From Evansella caseinilytica (GTDB lineage: Bacteria; Bacillota; Bacilli; Bacillales; Salisediminibacteriaceae): a DNA stretch of 64,000 nucleotides. The position numbers and the translations under genes are program-made. The notes under the pieces are model-generated. The model was not told the origin of the DNA and did no database searches. It worked only from the letters and a program-made list of their open reading frames with translations. Shown piece after piece: positions 37,590-46,067 of the stretch (positions are counted from its first letter, which is position 1; every line of letters begins with the position of its first letter). The DNA is taken from contig NZ_FNPI01000012.1 of assembly GCF_900107275.1 (NCBI RefSeq), positions 1 to 64,000 of the forward strand, read 5' to 3'.

Positions 37590-39513
37590 CGCCGGCAAAA
37601 CAACATTGACGGAACAAATTCTCCACCAAACCGGAATTCTTGCACAAGCCGGCTCCGTCGATCAAGGTACGACAGTGACCGACTCGCTGGAAATTGAGCG
37701 GAGACGGGGGATAACGGTCAAAGCAGCCGCGGTATCATTCACCGTCGGCGATCTGAAGGTGAATTTGATTGATACGCCTGGCCATGCTGATTTTATTGCA
37801 GAAGTGGAGCACTCGCTGAGCGTTCTCGACGGTGCGATATTGATCGTTTCCGCCGTTGAGGGAGTGCAGGCTCAAACGAGGGTTTTAATGCAGACGCTAA
37901 AAGAAAACCGGATTCCAACCGTTATATTCATGAACAAATTGGATCGCCTTGGGGCGGATTACAAAAAAGTATGTCAGCTGATTCGGACGATGCTGGATGA
38001 GCATATATGCGAGCTGACGGAAGTCGTCAATGAGGGAAATGGTGCAGTCCGTATTCAATCGGCAGACCCGCTGAAAGCAGGGTGGCTTGACACGCTATCA
38101 TTAAGGAATGACGACCTGCTCCGTGACTTTGTCAATGAGGCAGTGATATCAGAAGACAGGCTTTACAGGGAGTTATGCAGGCAGGCAAAGCAAGGAAACG
38201 CATATCCTCTTTTAGCCGGTTCAGCAGCCAAAGGGATCGGTGTTAACCGACTGCTCAGCTGTTTAGCTGATTTTTTTCCGGTGACACTCCCGGAAGTGGT
38301 AGGGAATTCAAATTCGAATCCACTTTCCGGGATTGTATTTAAAATCGTCAGGAGCGCCAGCGGAGAACGGGCTGTTTTTATCCGTTTGTTTGCCGGAGTG
38401 ATACAAGTGCGGAACGAGATACCGGTCATTTCTCAGGGCGGCGAACCAATATTTTTGAAAGTGAAACAGCTCCGGTCGCTGCAGGACGGAAAATGGCTCG
38501 CTACCGACCGTGTCACAGCGGGAGATATTGCGATTTTAACCGGAGGGAATTTTCAGGTGGGAGATGTGCTCGGTGCTGTCTCCGATAAAATGAAGTTGTT
38601 TTCTTTTCAAAAGCCGCCGATTCAAGTGAAGGTTTCAGCAGAACGGCAAGAGGAGGAAGCAATTCTCCACAATGCCCTCACCGAGCTCACGATGGAGGAC
38701 CCTTTTTTACAATATGCTCAGGACAGGAAGGCGAAGGAAAACACCATCCATGTGTTCGGTAAGATTCAGCAGGAAATTCTTGCTGAGACGATTGTAACGG
38801 AATATGGGATAAAGGCGGTGTTTTCAGCACCGAAAGTGATGTGTATCGAAAAGCCAGTTTCCGCCGGCAAAGCTGTGGAATATATTGGTGAAGCGGCTAA
38901 TCCTTTCTTGGCGACGGTGGGCTTTCGCGTCGAACCTGGTGCGGAAGGCTCCGGAGTGGAGTATCGCCTGGAGGCCGAGCTTGGATCGCTGCTTTTATCG
39001 TTTCAGAAAGCGATCAAGGAAACGGTCACAGAGGTGTTGCGAGAAGGATTGTACGGATGGCCGGTGACGGATATTGTGGTAACCTTGACGCATACCGGGT
39101 ATGACAGTGTTCTCTCAACAGCAAAGGATTTCCGCCGCCTCGTTCCGTTAGTATTGATGACAGCATTAAAGCGGGCGGCTACAGATGTATATGAACCGGT
39201 CAGCGATATGCAACTGAGCATCCCGGAATCCAGCTTAAGCAAAGTGTTATCACGGCTCGCGGTTCTGGAGAGCTGCTTGCAGGAGCCGGAATTTCACGGC
39301 AATGCGGTTCATTTGAATGGCACGATCCCGGTGCGGACTGCCGAACTGCTGAAGGTGGAACTCCATTCGCTGACGAAGGGAGAAGGAATGATTTCGTTCA
39401 GGCCGGGGGGCTACATGCTTGTAAACAGCGCCGTCCCGGAGAACCAGCGAAGGCAGCTGAATCCGTTGAACCGTGGAGAATACTTGCAACAATTGAACAA
39501 CATTATTTCATGA
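37552..39513 (+). CDS. Tet(M)/OtrA-family ribosomal protection GTPase
   Basis: The 653-residue EF-G-like translational GTPase has P loop AHVDAGKTTLTEQ at residues 8-20, switch RRRGITVKAA, DTPGHADFIAEVE and NKLD, followed by domains II-V. Length and lack of an EF-G G' subdomain match ribosomal protection proteins that remove tetracycline from the ribosome. The domain IV loop that in Tet(M) reads YYSPVST is here TGYDSVLST, lacking the Pro, so action on tetracycline is uncertain. It may be an intrinsic Bacillaceae protein rather than an acquired resistance gene. No mobile element flanks it. Confidence 0.85.
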   Translation: MKILNIGVLAHVDAGKTTLTEQILHQTGILAQAGSVDQGTTVTDSLEIERRRGITVKAAAVSFTVGDLKVNLIDTPGHADFIAEVEHSLSVLDGAILIVSAVEGVQAQTRVLMQTLKENRIPTVIFMNKLDRLGADYKKVCQLIRTMLDEHICELTEVVNEGNGAVRIQSADPLKAGWLDTLSLRNDDLLRDFVNEAVISEDRLYRELCRQAKQGNAYPLLAGSAAKGIGVNRLLSCLADFFPVTLPEVVGNSNSNPLSGIVFKIVRSASGERAVFIRLFAGVIQVRNEIPVISQGGEPIFLKVKQLRSLQDGKWLATDRVTAGDIAILTGGNFQVGDVLGAVSDKMKLFSFQKPPIQVKVSAERQEEEAILHNALTELTMEDPFLQYAQDRKAKENTIHVFGKIQQEILAETIVTEYGIKAVFSAPKVMCIEKPVSAGKAVEYIGEAANPFLATVGFRVEPGAEGSGVEYRLEAELGSLLLSFQKAIKETVTEVLREGLYGWPVTDIVVTLTHTGYDSVLSTAKDFRRLVPLVLMTALKRAATDVYEPVSDMQLSIPESSLSKVLSRLAVLESCLQEPEFHGNAVHLNGTIPVRTAELLKVELHSLTKGEGMISFRPGGYMLVNSAVPENQRRQLNPLNRGEYLQQLNNIIS

Positions 39514-39576
39514 ACAGCATGTCAGCGATCCATTCTCGTGTAAAACGGAGCGAACGCTGTTGTGCAGAAGCATCGC

Positions 39577-39656
39577 GTCCAAAGGCGGTAGCCAACGCTG
39601 CCTTTCGCCTTTGGACAAAAAAATTCACAAAAAGTTCGGGGACATGGGGTGTGAAC
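39577..39656. repeat. Inverted repeat and GGGGAC-type element before the SnoaL-like gene
   Basis: GTCCAAAGGCG (39577-39587) pairs with CGCCTTTGGAC (39606-39616). A unit TTCACAAAAAGTTCGGGG..TGTGAAC follows at 39624-39656 and is related to those at 40073 and 45836. Confidence 0.55.
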
Positions 39657-39660
39657 AAAA

Positions 39661-40026
39661 ATGGAACACGAAAAAGTATTGGAACAATATATAGCGGCAA
39701 CGAATACGCATGATTTTACAAATGTTCGCAAGGTGTTGCACGAGAACGTAGTATATTGGTTTACGGATAAGACGTGCGTGACAATGGCTGAAATTCAGGC
39801 GTACTTCGAACACGCCTGGGAGATGATTGCAGAGGAAGTTTATTCCGCCACAAATATCCAGTGGCTGACGGTGGATGAACGATCGGCCACATGCATTTAT
39901 ACATATCACTATCAAGGCTATCATAACGGGAAATTTGTTTCCGGAAGCGGCAGAGCGACGAATATTTTCATTAAAACTTCTGAGGACGAGTGGAAGCTGA
40001 TTCATGAACATCTGTCACCACAGTAA
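39661..40026 (+). CDS. SnoaL-like / NTF2-fold protein (DUF4440 type)
   Basis: The 121-residue protein has the cone-shaped NTF2-fold pattern: helix EKVLEQYIAATNTHDF, strand NVVYWFTD, AEIQAYFEHAWEMI, and C-terminal strands GRATNIFIK, EWKLIHEHLS. This matches the YybH/DUF4440 group of small ligand-binding or enzymatic domains. Function unknown. The upstream repeat element supplies GGGGTG as the nearest ribosome binding site. Confidence 0.8.
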   Translation: MEHEKVLEQYIAATNTHDFTNVRKVLHENVVYWFTDKTCVTMAEIQAYFEHAWEMIAEEVYSATNIQWLTVDERSATCIYTYHYQGYHNGKFVSGSGRATNIFIKTSEDEWKLIHEHLSPQ

Positions 40027-40073
40027 CCACAAATCATCAAGCGGCGTGCGGCGGGGAAGACGAGCATAAAAGT

Positions 40074-40550
40074 TCACAAAACTTTCGGGGGCATGGGGGA
40101 GATGGTGGCAATTCCTAAGGCAAATTGATTCCAGAGAATGGTTTTGATTTTCTCCTCCTGCTCTTGAGTACATTGTACCAGCAAAAAAACTTCCGTCAGG
40201 TTTGTTTTGTGAAGAAGGGCTCGATGCTTTCTTTTAGTGTAAAAGTAGTCACAAGCAAACCCGCTGGAAAATCCGCCGACAAGCCCTATTAATGCACCAA
40301 AAATCGGACCAACCGGCAATAGGAATCCATACACTCCGCCTAATAGCATAAAAATGCAGCCGAGTACTGCGGCAAAATCCACTAAACTTTTACCGTCGGA
40401 GCTGTAAATCGTATCAAACATGTTTGGGTTTTCCGTCCTTTTATCCAAAGGGATGACCAATATTTCCCTCTTTTCAACACCAGAGTTCTCTAATTCTGCC
40501 ACAGCTGTTTCGAGACCGTCGGAAAACTGAAATGATGCGACAACATACAT
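40074..40550 (-). CDS. Conserved Bacillaceae membrane protein, unknown function
   Basis: 158 residues. It has an N-terminal ferredoxin-like stretch (MYVVASFQFSDGLETAVAEL), a Leu-Ile-Val-Pro-Leu-Asp segment, then two membrane helices (about 60-100) with Gly-rich turns, and a soluble C terminus. The layout suggests a small membrane-bound regulator of the kind found beside a tandem-repeat membrane protein, here the next gene, 23 bp upstream on the same strand. Function unknown. GGGAGGA site present. The 3' end lies within a GGGGGCATGGGG element. Confidence 0.7.
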   Translation of the reverse strand: MYVVASFQFSDGLETAVAELENSGVEKREILVIPLDKRTENPNMFDTIYSSDGKSLVDFAAVLGCIFMLLGGVYGFLLPVGPIFGALIGLVGGFSSGFACDYFYTKRKHRALLHKTNLTEVFLLVQCTQEQEEKIKTILWNQFALGIATISPMPPKVL

Positions 40551-40573
40551 TGACTGATTCCTCCCGGACGCCG

Positions 40574-41350
40574 TTAAATCGGATAGTCAAATTCCCGATC
40601 TTGGTATTCACTTCTGAAATAATTCGCCTGTTCTCTTTTATAAATTTTGTTGTATTCCACCGTATTCACGTAGGCGTCGTACGCGGCAAAAACATAAAGA
40701 GATGGGTAATAAAGAAACCATTGCACATTTAAGACGCTTTTGGCTGCTTCCATATTTAATTCCAATGAGTAATGCAATGCCGGCAAGAAGTTGGAAAAAT
40801 AGGTAATTGTGATAAAGCCGAAGATGAAGACAGAAGCAGTAACAAGCCGGTTGATGTACAGGTGCCCGATGCCCGGCACAATCAAAGACCAGATAAACCC
40901 GCTGAGAGGATGCCGCTTCAACAAAACATTGAGTTCCAGCGCCGAGATGTTGGTGATGATCACTTCGTACCCTTCTCTGCTGGCTAGTTGATAGCGTCTA
41001 TTCAGCTGTGCCGTCCTTGTATAGCTGTCCCAGATGGCAAAAACATAAACACCGATGTACATTAGAAACCATTTTTTATCTAAAGCGGCCGCAGCCAAAT
41101 CGATATCACCTGTTAACGAATAAAAAATCGCCGTGTTGATTCCTGACAAGTGATTGATACAGACCTCCCAGAACATTAAAATATAGCCGACAAGATACTT
41201 GCATAACATTAAATGCCCCAACCCGGGAAAGGCGGCGGACCACCATGCGTTAATCCACGGACTTCTTGGATGGATATAGTTGATGGTGAAGGAATCCATA
41301 TAGGCAGCTACGTGACGTTTTGGTTTCTGATTTCTGTTGGTGTCTTTCAT
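40574..41350 (-). CDS. Duplicated-domain membrane protein, unknown function
   Basis: 258 residues made of two similar halves. Each has a WSAAFPGLGHLMLCKYL / WSLIVPGIGHLYINRLV helix, a second helix, and a [KN]-x-x-WFL-[MY]-Y-x-[GS]-[VL]-YVFA-[IA]-[WY]-D-[SA]-Y motif. This resembles duplicated TM2-like segments. It is co-transcribed with the smaller membrane protein downstream. ATG 41350 has AAAGGA upstream; GTG 41356 is a poorer alternative. Function unknown. Confidence 0.7.
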   Translation of the reverse strand: MKDTNRNQKPKRHVAAYMDSFTINYIHPRSPWINAWWSAAFPGLGHLMLCKYLVGYILMFWEVCINHLSGINTAIFYSLTGDIDLAAAALDKKWFLMYIGVYVFAIWDSYTRTAQLNRRYQLASREGYEVIITNISALELNVLLKRHPLSGFIWSLIVPGIGHLYINRLVTASVFIFGFITITYFSNFLPALHYSLELNMEAAKSVLNVQWFLYYPSLYVFAAYDAYVNTVEYNKIYKREQANYFRSEYQDREFDYPI

Positions 41351-41510
41351 GGACACATTCCTTTAGTTTTCTTTTTATTGTTGCTGATTTCCTTTGTAGT
41401 TTCTCCCAGACTTCCGGAAAAAATTACCCTTTGTCTCCCAGCCACGATATTTTCTATGCTGAACGTCAACCTGTGATAAAAAGTCGGTTGCCAGATCACC
41501 GACTAACGAG

Positions 41511-42968
41511 TTATGTCGCACGAAGCAATGTTGTTACAATGCCGGCTAAGCGGCGCAATCCGTCTTCTATATCTGACGGGGAGGCATAGGAATAGGAAAT
41601 CCGGAGATAGCGGTCCGCATGCTGATCATAAACATTTCCCGGATTCAATAAAATACCGTCGGCAAGCGCCGTATCAAACAGCTTTTTTATCGAGATGCCC
41701 GGAAGCAATTGCAGCCAAACGTAAAAACCGCCGCGCGGAATTTTCCATGTTGCCAGATTGGAAAAATAGCTGGATAACGCTTTTAAAGCAGTTTCTCTGC
41801 GATGCAGCAGCTGCATTCTGACATTGTTAAGGTGCTGTTCGTATAGACCTCCGGTCAGCCATTCAGCCGCAGCCCACTGGGACAAAGTACTGGAGCCGTA
41901 ATCGGTTTGCATTTTAATATCCGCCAGGCGGTCGATCACAGCCTCCGGACCGACGAGCCAGCCGATTCGCAAACCGGGACTGACGGTTTTGGACAAGCTT
42001 CCCAAATAAAGTACAAGTCCGGTTTCGTCCGCGGTTTTCAGCGGCTCTGGAGGTTTTTTTTCGAACCACAGTTCTCTGTATACATCGTCCTCAATGATCG
42101 GCAATCGTTCCTTTTGACAAATGCTCAGTAGTTGCTTGCGCCGTTTCGCTGTCATTAACGTTCCGGTAGGATTGTGAAACGAAGGAATCGTATACAGGAA
42201 AGCGGGCCGGTGTTGTTTAATGTAGCTCGGGATAAGGTTGACTTTCATGCCTTCCTCGTCCAGCGGAATGCCTGTGAGCTGTATCCCTGCGGACTGAAAA
42301 ACATGCAGAGATTGAAGATAGGAAGGCTTTTCCGTCAGCACTGCTGCGCCGCGGTGCAACAGTCCGATACTGATAAGCTGCAAAGCCTGCAGGGCGCCGG
42401 AAACGATTAAAACTGATGCGGGAGAAGCATGAATGCCGGTTGTTTTCAAATAAGCGCTGATACCTTGCCTCAACGCATACAGTCCTTTCGGTTCCTCATA
42501 GCCAAAGGTCCGAACCTTTGACGGCAGCTTCCTAAGAACATGCTGCATCGCTTCATTAGCCATCAGCTCCGGCGCTAATTCCCCTGTTCCAAGCCGGATG
42601 ATCCCTGGGAAAAATTCCGCTTGGTTAATCTCCTGAATCGTCGGTAAGTTCGGATGATGGGTTCCGGAGTTCACATAAGCTTTCCAATCCAGCGGGGAGG
42701 CGGAAGCGAGAAGGCTCCACGTATTATTTGCCACCGTTGTTCCGCTGCCGCTTTTCCCTTCAATAAGCCCTTCGGCCGTCAATTCATCATAAGCGGCGAC
42801 AACGGTGCTGCGATTCACCGCAAATATTTTTGCCAACGTACGCTGCGGGGGGAGTTTAAAGCCGACGGTCCATTCCCCGTTTGCGATTTTTTCTTTCATG
42901 AAGTCAGCGATTTGCCGGTGCAGCGGAACAGGTGATTGTTTATTTGGTTTCCAGTCAATGAATAACAT
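41511..42968 (-). CDS. MocR-type GntR/aminotransferase transcriptional regulator
   Basis: The 485-residue regulator has an N-terminal GntR winged helix (about 10-75: PLHRQIADFMKEKIANGEW, TLAKIFAVNRSTVVAAYDEL) and a class I aminotransferase-fold domain (about 110-480) with PLP Lys in SLSKTVSPGLRIGW near residue 326. MocR proteins sense pyridoxal phosphate or amino-compound ligands. It is divergent from a LysE-type exporter with a striking palindrome between them, so it probably controls that exporter. ATG 42968 follows GGAAGGAG by 8 bases. Confidence 0.9.
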   Translation of the reverse strand: MLFIDWKPNKQSPVPLHRQIADFMKEKIANGEWTVGFKLPPQRTLAKIFAVNRSTVVAAYDELTAEGLIEGKSGSGTTVANNTWSLLASASPLDWKAYVNSGTHHPNLPTIQEINQAEFFPGIIRLGTGELAPELMANEAMQHVLRKLPSKVRTFGYEEPKGLYALRQGISAYLKTTGIHASPASVLIVSGALQALQLISIGLLHRGAAVLTEKPSYLQSLHVFQSAGIQLTGIPLDEEGMKVNLIPSYIKQHRPAFLYTIPSFHNPTGTLMTAKRRKQLLSICQKERLPIIEDDVYRELWFEKKPPEPLKTADETGLVLYLGSLSKTVSPGLRIGWLVGPEAVIDRLADIKMQTDYGSSTLSQWAAAEWLTGGLYEQHLNNVRMQLLHRRETALKALSSYFSNLATWKIPRGGFYVWLQLLPGISIKKLFDTALADGILLNPGNVYDQHADRYLRISYSYASPSDIEDGLRRLAGIVTTLLRAT

Positions 42969-43004
42969 CGGCCGCACTCCTTCCTCTTTTCCTCTGTATT
43001 ATAT

Positions 43005-43038
43005 AATTGGTTGGTTTAATTGCCAACCAATTGGTTGG
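43005..43038 (+). promoter_or_regulatory. Palindromic operator between MocR and LysE-type genes
   Basis: AATTGGTTGG (43005-43014) and CCAACCAATT (43023-43032) form an inverted repeat, and CCAACCAATTGGTTGG (43023-43038) is a perfect 16-bp palindrome. Three TTGGTTGG half-sites in all. The likely binding protein is the MocR-type regulator. Confidence 0.7.
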
Positions 43039-43105
43039 AGACTTCCGGTAATTTTTCCACTAAACTAAAATAGCTGTTCATTTTGAGGAAAGGGGGAGAT
43101 ACTCA

Positions 43106-43720
43106 GTGACTGAGCCTGTTATTCACGGCGTTCTTCTTGCCTTGGGATTGATTTTACCGCTGGGCGTTCAGAATGTCTTCGTTTTTAACCAGGGGGTGCT
43201 GCACAAAAGCTTTTTCAGAGCACTGCCAGTAATCATAACCGCATCATTATGCGATACTTTGTTGATTTTACTGGCCGTGTTCGGTGTTTCGTTTATATTG
43301 CTTGATTCCTCTTTGTTCATGCCCTTGCTCATCGGCGCCGGCGTCATTTTTTTATTCTATATGGGATGGATGACGTGGAACAGCAGTCCGGAAAATACAC
43401 ATGAGGATGCGGCGAAAAAATTTACTTTTCAAAAACAAGTATTGTTTGCTGCGTCCGTATCGCTCTTAAATCCTCATGCCATTTTGGACACGGTGGGAGT
43501 TATCGGACCGAGCTCCTTAAGATATGAAGGGGAAGACAAAATCGCCTTTGCTCTTGCCTGTATCATCGTTTCCTGGCTCTGGTTTTCCAGCCTAGCCCTT
43601 GCAGGACGTTTCAGCGGCAAGCTCGATAAGTCGGGAAGGTATGTTCTCGTACTGAACAAGCTGTCGGCGCTCGTCATGTGGGCGGCAGCGATTTACCTCG
43701 CCGTATCAGCCGTTTGGTAA
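43106..43720 (+). CDS. LysE/ArgO-family amino acid exporter
   Basis: The 204-residue inner-membrane protein has six helices. The N-terminal GLILPLGVQNVFVFNQGV motif and SVSLLNPHAILDTVGVIG segment are the LysE/ArgO signature. It exports basic amino acids such as lysine or arginine. It starts with GTG at 43106 behind AAAGGGGGAG. Divergent from and probably controlled by the MocR-type regulator. Confidence 0.9.
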   Translation: MTEPVIHGVLLALGLILPLGVQNVFVFNQGVLHKSFFRALPVIITASLCDTLLILLAVFGVSFILLDSSLFMPLLIGAGVIFLFYMGWMTWNSSPENTHEDAAKKFTFQKQVLFAASVSLLNPHAILDTVGVIGPSSLRYEGEDKIAFALACIIVSWLWFSSLALAGRFSGKLDKSGRYVLVLNKLSALVMWAAAIYLAVSAVW

Positions 43721-43861
43721 TCGGTAAAGCGCATGCAAGTGAACTCGTCTTCAGTATGCTGGGGTTTCAAGGTGCAAGGAAGAGACTTTCGTTCACTTGA
43801 TAAAAAAGCGCCAACGTTTTGCTGAGAGGCGGAACCGTAATATCATGTAATGATCATAGAC

Positions 43862-43897
43862 GAATGGCTGGACAGGACACCGCTGAACCAGCCATTC
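43862..43897 (-). terminator. Hairpin downstream of the MATE gene
   Basis: GAATGGCTGG and CCAGCCATTC form a perfect 10-bp stem. A T-run is missing, so terminator function is uncertain. A second inverted repeat CAAGTGAAC (43736-43744) / GTTCACTTG (43791-43799) lies nearer the exporter gene. Confidence 0.4.
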
Positions 43898-43921
43898 ATC
43901 AATCGGCGGGCGGGGCGCGCT

Positions 43922-45304
43922 TTACCGTGCCTGTACCGCTTCGTGTTTCTCTGCGCTTTCCTCGGGCTCATGGGTAAATAACGTTTGCCTCTCGCGGAAG
44001 AAAAGAATGCCCGCAAGTAAAAAGGACAGTCCATCCGCTAGTGCAAAAGCCAGCCAGACGCCGGTTACATCCAAGAATTGCGGGAGGATGAGGACAAGAG
44101 GAATCAAGAATAAAATTGGTCTGGACATGGATAAAATAAACGCTTTTTTCGCTTTGCCGAGCGCCTGATACATACCGCCGACAACGATGGAGAGACCGAT
44201 GACAGGCACGGCGAGGAAAGATAGTCTTAACGCATTGACACCATTCGTGACGACAGCCGGGTCCGTGGAGAAAATCCCCAAGAAGAAGCTTGGAAAGGCC
44301 ATAAAAATCGCCCAGGTAGTTACTGCGACGGCTGTGGCGACGAAGACGCAGAGCTGAAAGGTACGCTTCACCCTTGCCATCGCCCCGGCACCGTAATTAA
44401 AGCCGATAATCGGCTGCATGCCTTGAACGATACCCAATATCGGCATGCTGGAAAAAGTAATCAGCCGGTTAAGAATGCCGAAGATAGCTATCTGAATCTC
44501 TCCGCTGTAAACGACGAGCACCCAGTTGACAGTGATAAACATCAGGCTGCTCGCTGACATGTTGATAAAAGTAGGTAGCCCGATCTGGATGATTTTTTTT
44601 ACTGTGCCGAATTGCGGAAGCCAGATCCAGTTGAGGCTTAGGGAGCTTTTTCCGCTTAGAAAATATTTCAATAGCCACAGCGCTGCCAAGCTTTGACTGA
44701 TGATTGTCGCAAGCGCCGCCCCTTTGATGCCCATATTCAAACCGAAAATAAACAGCGGATTGAGCAGCATGTTCATGCCGGCGCTGACAATCATTGTGTA
44801 CATAGCAATTTTGGCGTTGCCTTCCGAGCGGACGACATTGTTCGTCCCCATGGCAAACGAGAGAAACATCGACCCCATAAGGATAATTCCTAAATAGTCG
44901 GCGGCAAAAGGGAGGATTGTTTCCGTTGCTCCGAAGGCTTTTAACATCGGTTCGAGAAACAGCAATGCGGAGATCATTAACAGGGCGCTGAAAAACAGGA
45001 GCAACCAGATGATATGGCCGAAAACTTGATTTGCTTCTTCCACGCGCTTGGCACCGAGCCGCCTTGAAATAATGGAGGCGCCGCCGATGCCAAAGGTGGC
45101 TGCTACGCCGCCGATGATCATTTGAATCGGAAAGGCTATCGATAGGGCAGCGACTCCGATCGTTCCCACACCACGGGCAATAAACACCGCATCCATGACG
45201 TTGTAAAGCGAATGGACAAACATGCCGATAAATGCAGGCATGGATAAGTTCAACAGCAGCTTAGGAATTTTCTCCGTTCCGAGCCGGATGCTTTGCTGTT
45301 TCAT
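43922..45304 (-). CDS. MATE-family efflux transporter
   Basis: The 460-residue protein has 12 helices in two MATE domains (start LLNLSMPAFIGMFVHSLYNVMDAVFIARGVG). These are Na+ or H+ driven exporters of cationic drugs. A GGGGGG-rich site precedes the ATG, and the gene overlaps marR by 4 bp, so the two form one operon. The MarR protein probably represses it. Confidence 0.9.
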   Translation of the reverse strand: MKQQSIRLGTEKIPKLLLNLSMPAFIGMFVHSLYNVMDAVFIARGVGTIGVAALSIAFPIQMIIGGVAATFGIGGASIISRRLGAKRVEEANQVFGHIIWLLLFFSALLMISALLFLEPMLKAFGATETILPFAADYLGIILMGSMFLSFAMGTNNVVRSEGNAKIAMYTMIVSAGMNMLLNPLFIFGLNMGIKGAALATIISQSLAALWLLKYFLSGKSSLSLNWIWLPQFGTVKKIIQIGLPTFINMSASSLMFITVNWVLVVYSGEIQIAIFGILNRLITFSSMPILGIVQGMQPIIGFNYGAGAMARVKRTFQLCVFVATAVAVTTWAIFMAFPSFFLGIFSTDPAVVTNGVNALRLSFLAVPVIGLSIVVGGMYQALGKAKKAFILSMSRPILFLIPLVLILPQFLDVTGVWLAFALADGLSFLLAGILFFRERQTLFTHEPEESAEKHEAVQAR

Positions 45305-45759
45305 AGTTTTCCCCCCTTTTCCAGCTTACTGATATAATCGACAGCATTTCTCGATACTTTCTTCAGCATATCCAGCAGCAATTCTCTTTCGGCAGCAGAA
45401 AAACCTTGCACTAAAATGTCCGTCCATGCCTGCATCGTGGATAGGATGTCGGGATGAATATCCCTTGCTTTTTGCGTCAGGAAAACTAAATTCACCCGCC
45501 GGTCCACCGTACTTGTTTTTCGGCTGACAAGCCCGAGTTGTTCCAGCTTTTGAATGGCGCGGGCGGCAGTCGTTTTATCAATGTGTAACTGCTGTGCCAG
45601 TTCATCCTGGGAAATGCCGTCCTTTTGATAGAGGACGCTTAAAAAGCTTAATTGGCCGGAGCCGATGCCATGCTGGCTGAAGCTCCGCGATCTGTAGGTC
45701 ATGCTGTAACGGTGAATCGTTGAAATCCATTTTCTAATGGAGTCATGATCGTTTGCCAT
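45301..45759 (-). CDS. MarR-family transcriptional regulator
   Basis: The 152-residue winged-helix repressor has a recognition region GISQDELAQQLHIDKTTAARAIQKLEQLG and wing RKTSTVDRRVNLVFLT. ATG 45759 follows GGAAGGATG; an in-frame ATG at 45780 has no site. A perfect inverted repeat 20 bp upstream is its likely operator. First gene of a marR-MATE operon. Confidence 0.9.
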   Translation of the reverse strand: MANDHDSIRKWISTIHRYSMTYRSRSFSQHGIGSGQLSFLSVLYQKDGISQDELAQQLHIDKTTAARAIQKLEQLGLVSRKTSTVDRRVNLVFLTQKARDIHPDILSTMQAWTDILVQGFSAAERELLLDMLKKVSRNAVDYISKLEKGGKL

Positions 45760-45780
45760 TTTGAAACATCCTTCCGTCAT

Positions 45781-45800
45781 TTAGTTGCATCAACAACTAA
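45781..45800 (-). promoter_or_regulatory. Inverted-repeat operator upstream of marR
   Basis: TTAGTTG-CATCAA-CAACTAA is a perfect 7-6-7 inverted repeat, typical in size for MarR-family dimers. Confidence 0.7.
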
Positions 45801-45835
45801 TACCAATATACACAAAAGCAGTAGCATATGCAATT

Positions 45836-45896
45836 GTCACAAAATTTTCGGGGACCTGGGGTGTGAACTTTTGTTCACACCCCAGGTCCCCGAAAA
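45836..45896. repeat. Perfect 24-bp palindrome of the GGGGAC element
   Basis: 45845-45868 and 45873-45896 are exact inverted copies separated by TTTT; each arm includes CGGGGACCTGGGGTGTGAAC. Preceded by TGTCACAAAA. Single-arm relatives occur at 39624-39656 and 40073-40098. It resembles REP-type extragenic palindromes. Confidence 0.8.
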
Positions 45897-46002
45897 AAAA
45901 TGAAAGAATTTGAAAGAAAAAAAAGGATTTCCTATGTATGTGTCGAAGTATATAATCTTCGAGATTGGCAGAGGAGACAAAAATTAGGTTGCTGTCTCTG
46001 CA

Positions 46003-46029
46003 GTACTATACCATCCATATATATAGTAC
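46003..46029 (+). promoter_or_regulatory. Inverted repeat upstream of the unknown membrane gene
   Basis: GTACTATA (46003-46010) and TATAGTAC (46022-46029) are perfect inverted copies 39 bp before the start at 46068. It could be an operator; the binding protein is unknown. Confidence 0.45.
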
Positions 46030-46067
46030 GCCGTCCTTTCTCACAAATTACTTCAGGAGGAAAATGC

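Noticed and set aside
45900-46067. N-terminal extension of the unknown membrane gene
   Set aside because: No ribosome binding site; the frame begins in the A-run after the palindrome, while 46068 has AGGAGG.
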